Assembly (NCBI RefSeq): GCF_946479765.1
Contig: NZ_CAMLHO010000008.1
Location: 1 to 64,000, forward strand
DNA length: 64,000 bases
Origin: an uncultured Aliivibrio sp.
GTDB taxonomy: Bacteria; Pseudomonadota; Gammaproteobacteria; Enterobacterales; Vibrionaceae
Direction of reading: 5' to 3'
This document shows, one piece after another, positions 1-8,289 of this stretch. Numbering within the stretch: the first letter of the stretch is position 1; each line of letters begins with the position of its first letter. The notes beneath the pieces were generated by a model. It was not told where the DNA came from. It saw nothing but the letters and a program-made list of their open reading frames with translations, and did no database searches. Made by a program: the position numbers and the translations under genes.

Positions 1-50
1 GTCGCTTTCAAGGTTGATAGAAAGTCCCGTTAACGTAGCCACTATTTTAA

Positions 51-82
51 AAAGCTCTAATCGAAAGATTAGGGCTTTTTTA
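51..82. terminator. Bidirectional rho-independent terminator
   Basis: A stem of about 12 bp (51-62 with 67-78, loop GAAA) carries T residues on its right and A residues on its left, so it can stop transcription from either side. It would end the minus-strand lipoprotein gene at 164-598 and whatever plus-strand transcript enters at position 1. Bases 1-50 and 83-163 show no gene I recognise. Confidence 0.7.
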
Positions 83-163
83 CATCTGTAGAAAATGAAT
101 GATGCAGAATAGACACTGCGAAGTAGCAGTTCAGTTGGTTAGACTTCTATTGAAGATCTTTTT

Positions 164-598
164 CTACTGAGAAATTAAGCCCTGTTCTAATAGCATTGCT
201 CTTAATTGTTCTACACGTTTTTTATTTACGCCAAAATCAGAGTGTCCTGTTCGGGACTCAGAACGAACAATTAGATTGTTTCCCTCTATTCTAAGTTCTA
301 AGTCATCAACAAAGCGAAATACAGTACTTGTTGATTCAATTCTGGCGTAGTTTCCGCTAATAACCGCTATTTTGGCACCTTTAAGCTGCTCTGCTATTTG
401 AGCGATAGACTCTATTTTTGTATTAGAACTGTTAAGAGTGAAAGGAGCTGCTTTGAAATCAGTTCTGGTTTCTAATGTAGATATACAATTAGGTTTATCT
501 GCACACATCATTTTTGATTTATCAGACATCTTATCGATTCCTTTACTGCAGGCGGTAAGTGTTAGTAATACTGAAAGTATGGATATTATTTTTATCAT
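164..598 (-). CDS. DUF1499 family lipoprotein
   Basis: The product is a small predicted lipoprotein of about 144 residues. The N-terminus is a short hydrophobic signal ending in a lipobox (LTAC), followed by a hydrophilic domain of the DUF1499 type, with cysteines in CADKPNC and a conserved-looking RSESRTGHSDFGVN stretch near the C-terminus. The function of DUF1499 proteins is not established. The ATG at 598 puts a lysine just before the hydrophobic core; an ATG at 610 in the same frame is also possible, and neither has a clear ribosome binding site. It lies beyond the gltD terminator, so it probably has its own promoter. Confidence 0.75.
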   Translation of the reverse strand: MIKIISILSVLLTLTACSKGIDKMSDKSKMMCADKPNCISTLETRTDFKAAPFTLNSSNTKIESIAQIAEQLKGAKIAVISGNYARIESTSTVFRFVDDLELRIEGNNLIVRSESRTGHSDFGVNKKRVEQLRAMLLEQGLISQ

Positions 599-640
599 AA
601 GTAAGTACATTTTTTGAATAGGCGTTATCAGTATAGAATA

Positions 641-667
641 AAAAAGGCCAACATCGAAATGTTGGCC
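641..667 (-). terminator. gltBD operon terminator
   Basis: On the minus strand a perfect 9-bp stem (GGCCAACAT with ATGTTGGCC) is closed by a TTCG tetraloop and followed by a run of Ts, about 40 bp after the gltD stop. This is a textbook intrinsic terminator. Confidence 0.9.
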
Positions 668-706
668 AAAGGTTTGGAAGGAAATCTGAATTAATTTATT
701 TTAAAA

Positions 707-2179
707 CTATGATGCAGATAACATCAATGAATCCGCTTTTGCTTCTAGATTCGAATTACCCATAAGGTAAGCATCAACTTCTCGAGAGCATTCACGACCT
801 TCATTAATACAACGTACAATTAATGATTGGCCAGTACGCATATCACCGGCGGCAAAAACACCTTTTTGGTTGGTTGCATAGCCATCAGTCGCTACGTTAC
901 CACGGTCATCAAGTTTAATGTCTAATTGTGCTAATACACCGCTTGGTTCTGGATGTAAGAAGCCCATTGCTAAGAATGCTTGGTCACATGGGATAATACG
1001 TTCACTGCCAGCTACTTCATCAAAACCTGGGCGTTCACCAGGTTTAGCATCTTGCCAAACGATATCAGCAATGCGAAGGCCTTTCACATTACCTTCGTCA
1101 TCAGAGATAAACTCTTTGGTTAAGATATTCCAATGACGCTCACAGCCTTCTTCGTGAGAAGTCGTTGTTTTCATGATCATTGGATACTGAGGCCAAGGCA
1201 TATTTACAGGGCGTTTTTCTGGTGGGATCGGCATTATCTCAACTTGAGTTATGCTTGCTGCACCATGACGATTTGATGTACCTACACAGTCAGAACCTGT
1301 ATCTCCACCGCCGATAACTACAATGTGTTTGTCTTTAGCGTGGATCTCTTTGGTTTTAAGATCCATATCATTGGCACGGCGGTTATTTTGACCTAAAAAC
1401 TCCATCGCAAAGTGAACTCCGTTCAGCTCACGACCAGGAATTGGTAGATCTCTTGGAATAGTAGAACCACCTGTTAGTAAAACAACATCAAAGTCTTGGC
1501 GTAATTGCTGTGCATTAATATCGATACCAATATGCGCGTTAACTTCAAACTTAATTCCCGCATCGGCCATTAAGTTGATTTTGCGGTCAATGATATCCAT
1601 CCCTAATTTGAAATCAGGGATACCAAAGCGCAGTAGGCCTCCGACTTTCTCATCTCGTTCATAAACAGTAACAGAGTGACCTGCACTATTTAATTGCTCA
1701 GCCGCAGCTAAACCAGCAGGACCTGAGCCAATGATAGCGACAGTTTTACCTGTGCGAGAACGAGGTTTTTTAGGTTGGGCGTACCCTTCACGGTACGCGG
1801 TTTCTACAATAGTTTTTTCGATATTACAGATAGTGATTGGGTCTTGGTTAATACCAAGAACACAGGCACTTTCACATGGCGCAGGACAAACACGACCAGT
1901 GAATTCTGGGAAGTTGTTGGTCGAGCTTAAGATCTTCCATGCCTCTTCCCAGCTATCTCGATATACCGCATCATTAAACTCAGGAATGATGTTACCAATT
2001 GGGCAGCCGTTATGACAAAACGGGACACCACAATCCATACAACGAGAAGCTTGTGTGCCAATCTTGTCGGCAAACTCATTATTCAATACAAATTCTTTAT
2101 TATCTTGAATTCGAACTGTTGGGTCGAGTTTCTTCGGTAGCTCACGACCATGCTCTAAAAATCCAGTAGGCTTACCCAT
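707..2179 (-). CDS. gltD: Glutamate synthase (NADPH) small subunit
   Basis: GltD oxidises NADPH and passes electrons through FAD and iron-sulfur clusters to GltB for glutamate synthesis from glutamine and 2-oxoglutarate in the cytoplasm. The 490-residue length is normal. The N-terminal region has the two cysteine clusters of the family ([13 protein letters not shown] and CPAPCESAC). A first dinucleotide motif, [15 protein letters not shown], binds FAD, and a second, [12 protein letters not shown], fits NADPH. The C-terminal [14 protein letters not shown] is the usual FAD-closing motif. The start ATG overlaps the gltB stop by one base (TAATG), indicating translational coupling. Confidence 0.97.
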   Translation of the reverse strand: MGKPTGFLEHGRELPKKLDPTVRIQDNKEFVLNNEFADKIGTQASRCMDCGVPFCHNGCPIGNIIPEFNDAVYRDSWEEAWKILSSTNNFPEFTGRVCPAPCESACVLGINQDPITICNIEKTIVETAYREGYAQPKKPRSRTGKTVAIIGSGPAGLAAAEQLNSAGHSVTVYERDEKVGGLLRFGIPDFKLGMDIIDRKINLMADAGIKFEVNAHIGIDINAQQLRQDFDVVLLTGGSTIPRDLPIPGRELNGVHFAMEFLGQNNRRANDMDLKTKEIHAKDKHIVVIGGGDTGSDCVGTSNRHGAASITQVEIMPIPPEKRPVNMPWPQYPMIMKTTTSHEEGCERHWNILTKEFISDDEGNVKGLRIADIVWQDAKPGERPGFDEVAGSERIIPCDQAFLAMGFLHPEPSGVLAQLDIKLDDRGNVATDGYATNQKGVFAAGDMRTGQSLIVRCINEGRECSREVDAYLMGNSNLEAKADSLMLSAS

Positions 2180-5100
2180 TATACTGCCTCCACTTCTTCC
2201 GTTTGAACTTGTTGTGCTTCAGTCTTACGCTTTTGAAGTACTGCTTTGTAATCACGTGGCATTACTTTAGCCAGAGAGGCTAAGTTTACTTCAAAATTAT
2301 CTAAGAAAGACTGAGCAACTTCACTTCCTGTGAACTCAACATGTTTTGTTAGCATATCTAATAGAAGATCTTTATCTTCTTGCTCGATAGGATCTAGGTC
2401 AACCAACTCAGGGTTTAGCTTAGTTTCAAAATCCCCCGCTTTATCCCAAACGTATGCAACACCGCCGCTCATGCCTGCGGCAAAGTTACGACCTGTAGAA
2501 CCAAGAATTAGTGCAACACCACCAGTCATGTATTCACAACCGTGGTCACCAACGCCTTCAACGACAACTCGTGCGCCTGAGTTACGCACACAGAAACGCT
2601 CACCAGCCATACCACGAATATAAGATTCACCTGATGTAGCACCGTAGAAGCATACGTTACCAACAATAATGTTATCTTCTGCAATGATGGTTGATTTTGC
2701 ATTTGGATAAAGTACTAGCGTACCGCCAGATAAGCCTTTACCCCAGTAATCATTGGCATCGCCTTCGACTTCAAATTTTACGCCTTTCGCTAAGAAAGCA
2801 CCTAAACTTTGTCCTGCTGAACCATTGAATTTAACATTCATTGGTTGTGGCAAGCCTTGGTCTTTATAAACTTTAGATATCTCATTTGACAGCATTGTAC
2901 CCACACTTCGGTCAGTATTAATTATGTCAAACTCAGCACTAACAGCATCACCGTTCTCAAGTGCAGGGATAGCAACTTGGATTAGTTTTCTATCTAAAAC
3001 ATCTTCAAGATTGTGCTGTTGTTGTTTCTGATTGTAGATACCATCTTCCGTGCGAGGTTGCTCAACGTGCAGTACTGGTGATAAATCTAAGTTTTTGTAT
3101 TTCCAGTGGCCGATATCGTCACGTACTTTCAGTTTATGAGATTGACCTACCATCTCATTGATAGTTCGGAAACCAAGTTCAGCCATCACTTCACGTAAAC
3201 CTTCAGCCATATATTGGAAGAAAGTCACTACATCTTCTACACGACCATCGAAACGCTCACGTAGTGTTTTGTTTTGTGTTGCGATACCAACAGGGCAGGT
3301 GTTTTTATGACACTTACGCATCATGATACAACCTTCAACAACGAGTGCTGCTGTTGCTACTCCCCATTCTTCTGCACCAAGAAGTGTTGCTACTGCAAGA
3401 TCTCGAGGTGTTTTCATTTGGCCATCAGACTGAACAACGATACGGTTACGCAACCCATTTTTCAGTAGTGTTTGGTGTGTCTCAGCCAAACCTAACTCCC
3501 ACGGAAGACCTGTGTGGCGAATAGAAGACATTGGAGATGCACCAGTACCGCCATCGAAGCCTGCGATAAGAACCACATCTGCTTTTGCTTTTGCAACACC
3601 AGAGGCGATAGTACCAACACCAGCTTCAGATACTAACTTAACGTTAACACGGCCTTTACGGTTGGCATTTTTCAGATCGTAAATAAGTTGAGCTAAATCT
3701 TCGATTGAATAAATATCGTGATGTGGCGGTGGTGAAATTAGGCCAACTCCTGGAGTTGAGTGACGTGTTGCACCAATCCAGTCATCAACCTTGTCTCCTG
3801 GTAGTTGACCACCTTCACCAGGTTTCGCGCCTTGAGCCATCTTAATTTGCAGTTCATCAGCGTTAGTTAGGTAGTAAGAGGTAACTCCAAATCGACCAGA
3901 AGCCACTTGTTTAATTGCTGAACGTTCCCAGTCACCATTATCTTTTTTCTCAAAACGAATCGGGTCTTCACCACCTTCACCTGAGTTAGATTTAGCACCG
4001 ATACGGTTCATTGCAACAGCAAGTGTTGAGTGAGCTTCGTGCGAGATTGAACCAAACGACATTGCACCAGTGGCAAAACGTTTTAAGATTTTCTCAATAG
4101 GTTCTACTTCATCTAAAGGAATAGATCCTGCCGGATTTTTAATGAAGTCTAATTGGCTACGCAGTGTTGCTGCATTATCACCTTGATCATCAACGGCTTT
4201 TGTATATTTCTTAAACTGAACGTAATCTTTATTACGTGTTGATTCTTGAAGCAGCGAAATTGTTTCAGGGTTAAATAGGTGTTTTTCACCACGTTGTTTC
4301 CACTGATACACACCGCCTACATCAAGAACCTGCATTGGGATCTCGCGAGTTGGGTAGCCAACTCGGTGACGGATTAGAACTTCTTTTGCGATATCATCAA
4401 TCGTTAGACCTTGGATACGAGAAACGGTACCGGTGAAGTATTTATCAACCACTGATTTACTGATACCAAGCGCTTCAAAGATTTGAGCACCATGGTATGA
4501 CTGCAGTGTTGAAATGCCCATCTTAGAGAAAATCTTAAGTAGGCCGCCATTAACCCCTTTACGGTAGTTATCAAACAATTCTTTTGGGTGAACTGTTGGG
4601 TCTAGCTTTTTAACTCGTTGCAGTTCAACAATTGTTTCAATTACTAGGTATGGGTTAACCGCATTTGCGCCGTAACCAACCAGTGTAGCAAAATGATGCG
4701 TTTCACGAGCATCACCCGTCTCTATAACGATGTCACACTTAGCACGTAACCCTTTACGAATTAAGTGATGATGAACGGCGCCAACTGCCAACATTGCAGG
4801 AATTGCAGCGTGGTTAGAGTTAACTGCTCGGTCAGTCAGTAGAATGATTGAGTAGCCATCATTCACCGCATCTTCTGCGTACTGACAGATACGTTTAAGT
4901 GCGCGTTCAAGCTTGCCTGAATCTTCACTTGCTTGGAAAACGATATCTAGAGTTTTAGCTTGTAGGTGTTCGTTATCAATCGCACGCAGTTTTTCTAACT
5001 CTGAGTTAGATAATACAGGCGACTCAAGTTCTACCTTTTGGCAATGCTCAGGGGTTTCAGTAAGTAAGTTTTGGTCTTTACCTAAATAAGTATTAAGCGA

Positions 5101-6726
5101 CATAACCATACGCTCACGGATCGGGTCGATCGGTGGGTTAGTTACTTGTGCAAACAGTTGCTTAAAGTAATTAGATAAATGCTGAGATTGATGTGAAAGA
5201 ATCGCTAGTGGCCAATCGGCACCCATTGCTGTCAATGGTTCATAAGCTGTTTTAGCTAATGGCAGGATAATTTCATTCACTTCTTCCGAGGTAACACCAA
5301 AGGCTTGCTGGCGATTCAGTAGGCGCTCAGGAGAAGGTTGACTGAATTGGTTTGTCGCTTCAGGCAGTTTGTTTAAATTTAATAGATTCTCTTCAACCCA
5401 TTTTTCGTAAGGTTGTGAGTTAGCAATACCGTCTTTTACTTCTTCATCAGAAATAATACGACCTTGCTCTAGATCAGCAACAAAGATACGGCCTGGTTGC
5501 AGGCGACCACGGAATTCAACATTTTCAGGAGCAATGTCAACCACTCCAGATTCCGACGCCATGACAAGGAAGTCATCTTTTGTCACGGTATAACGAGATG
5601 GACGAAGACCATTACGGTCAAGGGTTGCTCCTACTTGAACACCATCAGTGAAACAAATAGAGGCAGGTCCATCCCAAGGTTCCATTACGTTGGCATGGTA
5701 TTGATAGAATGCACGACGCGTAGGATCCATGTTCTTATTTTCTTGCCACGCTTCAGGGATCATCATCATTAATGCGTGAGGCAAACTACGGCCAGAAAGA
5801 ACAAGCAGCTCTAACGCCATATCAAAGTTTGATGAATCTGAGCTGCCTTCCTGACAAATAGGAAGTAGCATATCCATTTCTTGCTGGCTAAATAGATCGG
5901 ATTCGATGATCGCTTCACGAGCTTTCATCCAATTCAAGTTACCACGAACGGTATTGATCTCACCATTGTGTGCAATGTAACGGAATGGTTGAGCAAGACG
6001 CCAGCGTGGGAAGGTATTTGTTGAGAAGCGAGAGTGAACTAGCGCTAATGCAGTGACCATGGTTGGGTTCTGCAAATCTAAGAAGTACTGAGGAACTTGT
6101 TCTGTTGTTAACTGGCCTTTGTACACTAAGGTTTTATACGATAATGAGTTAATGTAAAAGTCATCACCAATATTAGAAATACTTTCTAAACAAACACGCA
6201 CCGTATAATTACGTAGAACATAAAGCTTACGTTCAAGCTCTTCTGGGGTCATTGATGGGCCACCAGAAATGAAGATATGCTCAAACTGAGGCTCAGTGCT
6301 TAGAGGATCATCTCCCAGCATTGAATTATCAACAGGGAGTAAACGATAACCAAGAATTTCTAAATCAAGGCGTTGAGCATTACGCTCTAAAATATCGCGA
6401 CATTGTTGACGTTTATGTTCGTCTTTAGGGAACAGTACAACACCTACACCGTATTTTTCAAAAGAAGGCAGTTTAATACCAAGATTAACAGCTTCTTCTA
6501 ATAAAAATTCATGAGGTTTTTGTAAAAGAATACCTGCGCCGTCACCACTGCATGGATCACAGCCTTGACCACCACGGTGTTCCATACGCGCAAGCATATC
6601 GAGTGCTTGAGTTACCACATCATGAGATTTACGGTTCTTGAGGTGAGCGACAAAACCGATACCACATGCATCATGCTCCAGTTCCGGAGTATACATGCCC
6701 TGTGCATTCTGCTCTCTATCTACCAT
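2179..6726 (-). CDS. gltB: Glutamate synthase (NADPH) large subunit
   Basis: GltB hydrolyses glutamine and transfers the ammonia to 2-oxoglutarate. With the start at 6726 the protein has 1515 residues. A 20-residue propeptide precedes Cys21 (HDACGIGF), the expected N-terminal nucleophile of the Ntn amidotransferase domain. The central FMN domain contains the SNSGEGGEDP and AKPGEGGQLPGDK motifs, CHKNTCPVG fits the 3Fe-4S cluster, and a GXGXXXG-type beta-helix follows (MTGGVALILGSTGRNFAAG). The open frame runs upstream to a TTG at 6828, but a strong GGAAGGA site seven bases before ATG 6726 favours the shorter start. The gene is coupled to gltD. Confidence 0.96.
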   Translation of the reverse strand: MVDREQNAQGMYTPELEHDACGIGFVAHLKNRKSHDVVTQALDMLARMEHRGGQGCDPCSGDGAGILLQKPHEFLLEEAVNLGIKLPSFEKYGVGVVLFPKDEHKRQQCRDILERNAQRLDLEILGYRLLPVDNSMLGDDPLSTEPQFEHIFISGGPSMTPEELERKLYVLRNYTVRVCLESISNIGDDFYINSLSYKTLVYKGQLTTEQVPQYFLDLQNPTMVTALALVHSRFSTNTFPRWRLAQPFRYIAHNGEINTVRGNLNWMKAREAIIESDLFSQQEMDMLLPICQEGSSDSSNFDMALELLVLSGRSLPHALMMMIPEAWQENKNMDPTRRAFYQYHANVMEPWDGPASICFTDGVQVGATLDRNGLRPSRYTVTKDDFLVMASESGVVDIAPENVEFRGRLQPGRIFVADLEQGRIISDEEVKDGIANSQPYEKWVEENLLNLNKLPEATNQFSQPSPERLLNRQQAFGVTSEEVNEIILPLAKTAYEPLTAMGADWPLAILSHQSQHLSNYFKQLFAQVTNPPIDPIRERMVMSLNTYLGKDQNLLTETPEHCQKVELESPVLSNSELEKLRAIDNEHLQAKTLDIVFQASEDSGKLERALKRICQYAEDAVNDGYSIILLTDRAVNSNHAAIPAMLAVGAVHHHLIRKGLRAKCDIVIETGDARETHHFATLVGYGANAVNPYLVIETIVELQRVKKLDPTVHPKELFDNYRKGVNGGLLKIFSKMGISTLQSYHGAQIFEALGISKSVVDKYFTGTVSRIQGLTIDDIAKEVLIRHRVGYPTREIPMQVLDVGGVYQWKQRGEKHLFNPETISLLQESTRNKDYVQFKKYTKAVDDQGDNAATLRSQLDFIKNPAGSIPLDEVEPIEKILKRFATGAMSFGSISHEAHSTLAVAMNRIGAKSNSGEGGEDPIRFEKKDNGDWERSAIKQVASGRFGVTSYYLTNADELQIKMAQGAKPGEGGQLPGDKVDDWIGATRHSTPGVGLISPPPHHDIYSIEDLAQLIYDLKNANRKGRVNVKLVSEAGVGTIASGVAKAKADVVLIAGFDGGTGASPMSSIRHTGLPWELGLAETHQTLLKNGLRNRIVVQSDGQMKTPRDLAVATLLGAEEWGVATAALVVEGCIMMRKCHKNTCPVGIATQNKTLRERFDGRVEDVVTFFQYMAEGLREVMAELGFRTINEMVGQSHKLKVRDDIGHWKYKNLDLSPVLHVEQPRTEDGIYNQKQQQHNLEDVLDRKLIQVAIPALENGDAVSAEFDIINTDRSVGTMLSNEISKVYKDQGLPQPMNVKFNGSAGQSLGAFLAKGVKFEVEGDANDYWGKGLSGGTLVLYPNAKSTIIAEDNIIVGNVCFYGATSGESYIRGMAGERFCVRNSGARVVVEGVGDHGCEYMTGGVALILGSTGRNFAAGMSGGVAYVWDKAGDFETKLNPELVDLDPIEQEDKDLLLDMLTKHVEFTGSEVAQSFLDNFEVNLASLAKVMPRDYKAVLQKRKTEAQQVQTEEVEAV

Positions 6727-6805
6727 AGATACATCCTTCCAGTATTTTGCAGACACAACTTCTCTACGTAAGTTTCTGTCTAGTCCTTTGCTAATTTTCA
6801 AATCG

Positions 6806-6841
6806 AACTTGCTGTGAGTTAGTCTCAAGAGGTAGCAAGTT
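6806..6841 (-). promoter_or_regulatory. Hairpin in the gltB leader
   Basis: A perfect 8-bp inverted repeat (AACTTGCT with AGCAAGTT) encloses 20 bases, about 80-115 bp upstream of the gltB start codon. It is likely to lie in the 5' leader of the gltBD mRNA. There is no T run, so it is not a terminator. Its role is unknown. Confidence 0.4.
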
Positions 6842-6901
6842 TGAATCCATTCTGGTGTTTGCTAGCATCACTTATTATGACGTGCAAACGAACCCATCCA
6901 T

Positions 6902-6917
6902 TGTGATATCAATCAAA
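6902..6917. promoter_or_regulatory. CRP/FNR-like palindrome upstream of gltB
   Basis: The site reads TGTGA-N6-TCAAA, one base from the CRP consensus TGTGA-N6-TCACA. The same bases read GTGAT-N4-ATCAA, one base from an FNR site. It lies about 175 bp from the gltB start codon. CRP is a known regulator of gltBD in E. coli, so CRP is the likelier ligand; this is inference from the motif only. Confidence 0.4.
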
Positions 6918-7234
6918 TACAGTGTAATCCGTTGTATTTGTGGTTTGAGGATAGATATCACTATCGAAACGCCTCAACATTCGTGTTGATGGCAAATTAA
7001 TCTATTTAACGATGTAACTATCCTACATTTTTGTCATATTAAATACCAACTAAAGTTGCACGTAATCTTCACTTTTTTTACTCAAAATGAATAAGTATTT
7101 ATAATAAATGGGCTTTATTGCTATTAAATTGCCACTTTATGCGCCTTTTATTGATATAAATTAGAGTTAATACTGGTTTATTTAGATATTATTTACGGTC
7201 TTTTTTTACAAACGAGTTAGCAACTTTCATAAAT

Positions 7235-7253
7235 AGAAGTGAGACTTCTTTTT
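7235..7253 (+). terminator. Terminator-like hairpin ahead of yhcC
   Basis: A 6-bp stem (AGAAGT, loop GAG, ACTTCT) is followed directly by a run of Ts, 40 bp before the yhcC start. It could be an attenuator or the end of a short upstream transcript; the stem is short, so confidence is low. Confidence 0.3.
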
Positions 7254-7293
7254 GTTTATGAACTAAGTCTTTGATTTATTATTGGTTACCGCA

Positions 7294-8235
7294 ATGCAAC
7301 TTCATGAACTAGCAAATACATTTGGCCAAGATTTACAACGCAGATATGGAGAGAAAGTACATAAACTGACACTTCATGGTGGTTTTAGCTGCCCTAATAG
7401 AGATGGGACGATTGGTAAAGGAGGGTGTACATTTTGTAATGTAGCTTCTTTTTCTGATGAGACTGAACAATTCAAATCAATTCATGATCAATTAACCGAT
7501 AGAGCAGGTGAAGTTCAGCGAGCTAAAAAATATCTTGCTTATTTTCAGGCATACACCAATACCTTTGCTGAAGTGCAAGTGCTAAAAAACATGTATGAAG
7601 AAGCGCTTAAATCCGCAAACATCGTTGGGTTGTGTGTTGGTACTCGCCCTGATTGTGTTCCTGATGCAGTATTAGACTTATTGAAAGGCTATGTTGATAA
7701 TGGTTATGAAGTTTGGTTAGAGCTTGGATTACAAACGGCAAATGATAAAACTTTAAAGCGTATAAATAGAGGCCATGATTATGCTTGTTATGATGGTATT
7801 ACTCGCAAAGCGAGAGCGCTTGGTATTAAGGTGTGTACGCATTTAATTATTGGTTTACCTGGCGATACCAGAGACGATAACCGAATGACGTTAGCTAAAG
7901 TATTAGAGACAGGGACGGATGGGCTTAAATTGCATCCATTGCATATTGTCGAAGGCAGTACCATGGCCAAAGCGTGGCGAGCAGGGAAAATTGAAGCGCC
8001 AGAGATGAATGAGTATATTGAGGTTGCCTGTGAGCTCATTCGTTTAACACCGCCAGAGGTGGTTTATCATCGAGTTTCTGCTACAGCAAGAAGACCAACT
8101 CTGCTATCACCGTTATGGTGCGAGCCACGTTGGTTAGGGTTAACGAATGTCGGAATGGCATTGAATGAGACTGGAGCTCAAGGCTCGTTGATTAACAAAC
8201 CTTTCAAATATACCCAACCAGTATTGAAAAAATAA
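7294..8235 (+). CDS. yhcC: Radical SAM protein YhcC (TIGR01212 family)
   Basis: The 313-residue protein is collinear with E. coli YhcC. The cluster-binding cysteines are in CPNRDGTIGKGGCTFC near the N-terminus, and the family signatures AKKYLAYFQAYTNT, VGLCVGTRPDC and VWLELGLQTAN follow. It is a predicted iron-sulfur radical SAM enzyme of uncertain substrate. The ATG at 7294 matches the E. coli N-terminus (MQL); an in-frame TTG lies 12 bases upstream. In E. coli yhcC also neighbours gltB and arcB, so the linkage is ancient. Confidence 0.93.
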   Translation: MQLHELANTFGQDLQRRYGEKVHKLTLHGGFSCPNRDGTIGKGGCTFCNVASFSDETEQFKSIHDQLTDRAGEVQRAKKYLAYFQAYTNTFAEVQVLKNMYEEALKSANIVGLCVGTRPDCVPDAVLDLLKGYVDNGYEVWLELGLQTANDKTLKRINRGHDYACYDGITRKARALGIKVCTHLIIGLPGDTRDDNRMTLAKVLETGTDGLKLHPLHIVEGSTMAKAWRAGKIEAPEMNEYIEVACELIRLTPPEVVYHRVSATARRPTLLSPLWCEPRWLGLTNVGMALNETGAQGSLINKPFKYTQPVLKK

Positions 8236-8250
8236 CTCAAATCGACTTAA

Positions 8251-8282
8251 CCCTGATATTATTTATCCGAATACTATCAGGG
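8251..8282 (+). promoter_or_regulatory. Hairpin covering the arcB ribosome binding site
   Basis: A perfect 8-bp inverted repeat (CCCTGATA with TATCAGGG) spans the yhcC-arcB gap. Its right arm contains the AGGG that serves as the arcB ribosome binding site, seven bases before the ATG. When folded, the RNA would hide that site. No T run follows, so termination is not the obvious purpose. Confidence 0.5.
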
Positions 8283-8289
8283 TGTGTTT

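Larger units (their letters stand above)
6727..7293. promoter_or_regulatory. gltB / yhcC divergent intergenic region
   Basis: This 567-bp AT-rich space separates divergent gltB and yhcC. It contains, from left to right, a dyad in the gltB leader (6806-6841), a CRP/FNR-like palindrome (6902-6917), and a small terminator-like hairpin just before yhcC (7235-7253). No convincing gene is seen in it. Promoters for both genes must lie here, but I cannot fix their -10 and -35 boxes with confidence. Confidence 0.6.

Noticed and set aside
1..50. Possible tRNA or stable RNA 3' end at the window edge
   Set aside because: There is no T-loop sequence or CCA-ended acceptor stem, and too little sequence to judge.
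6727..6828. 34-residue N-terminal extension of GltB
   Set aside because: It begins with TTG without a ribosome binding site, while ATG 6726 has a strong one and leaves the expected 20-residue propeptide.
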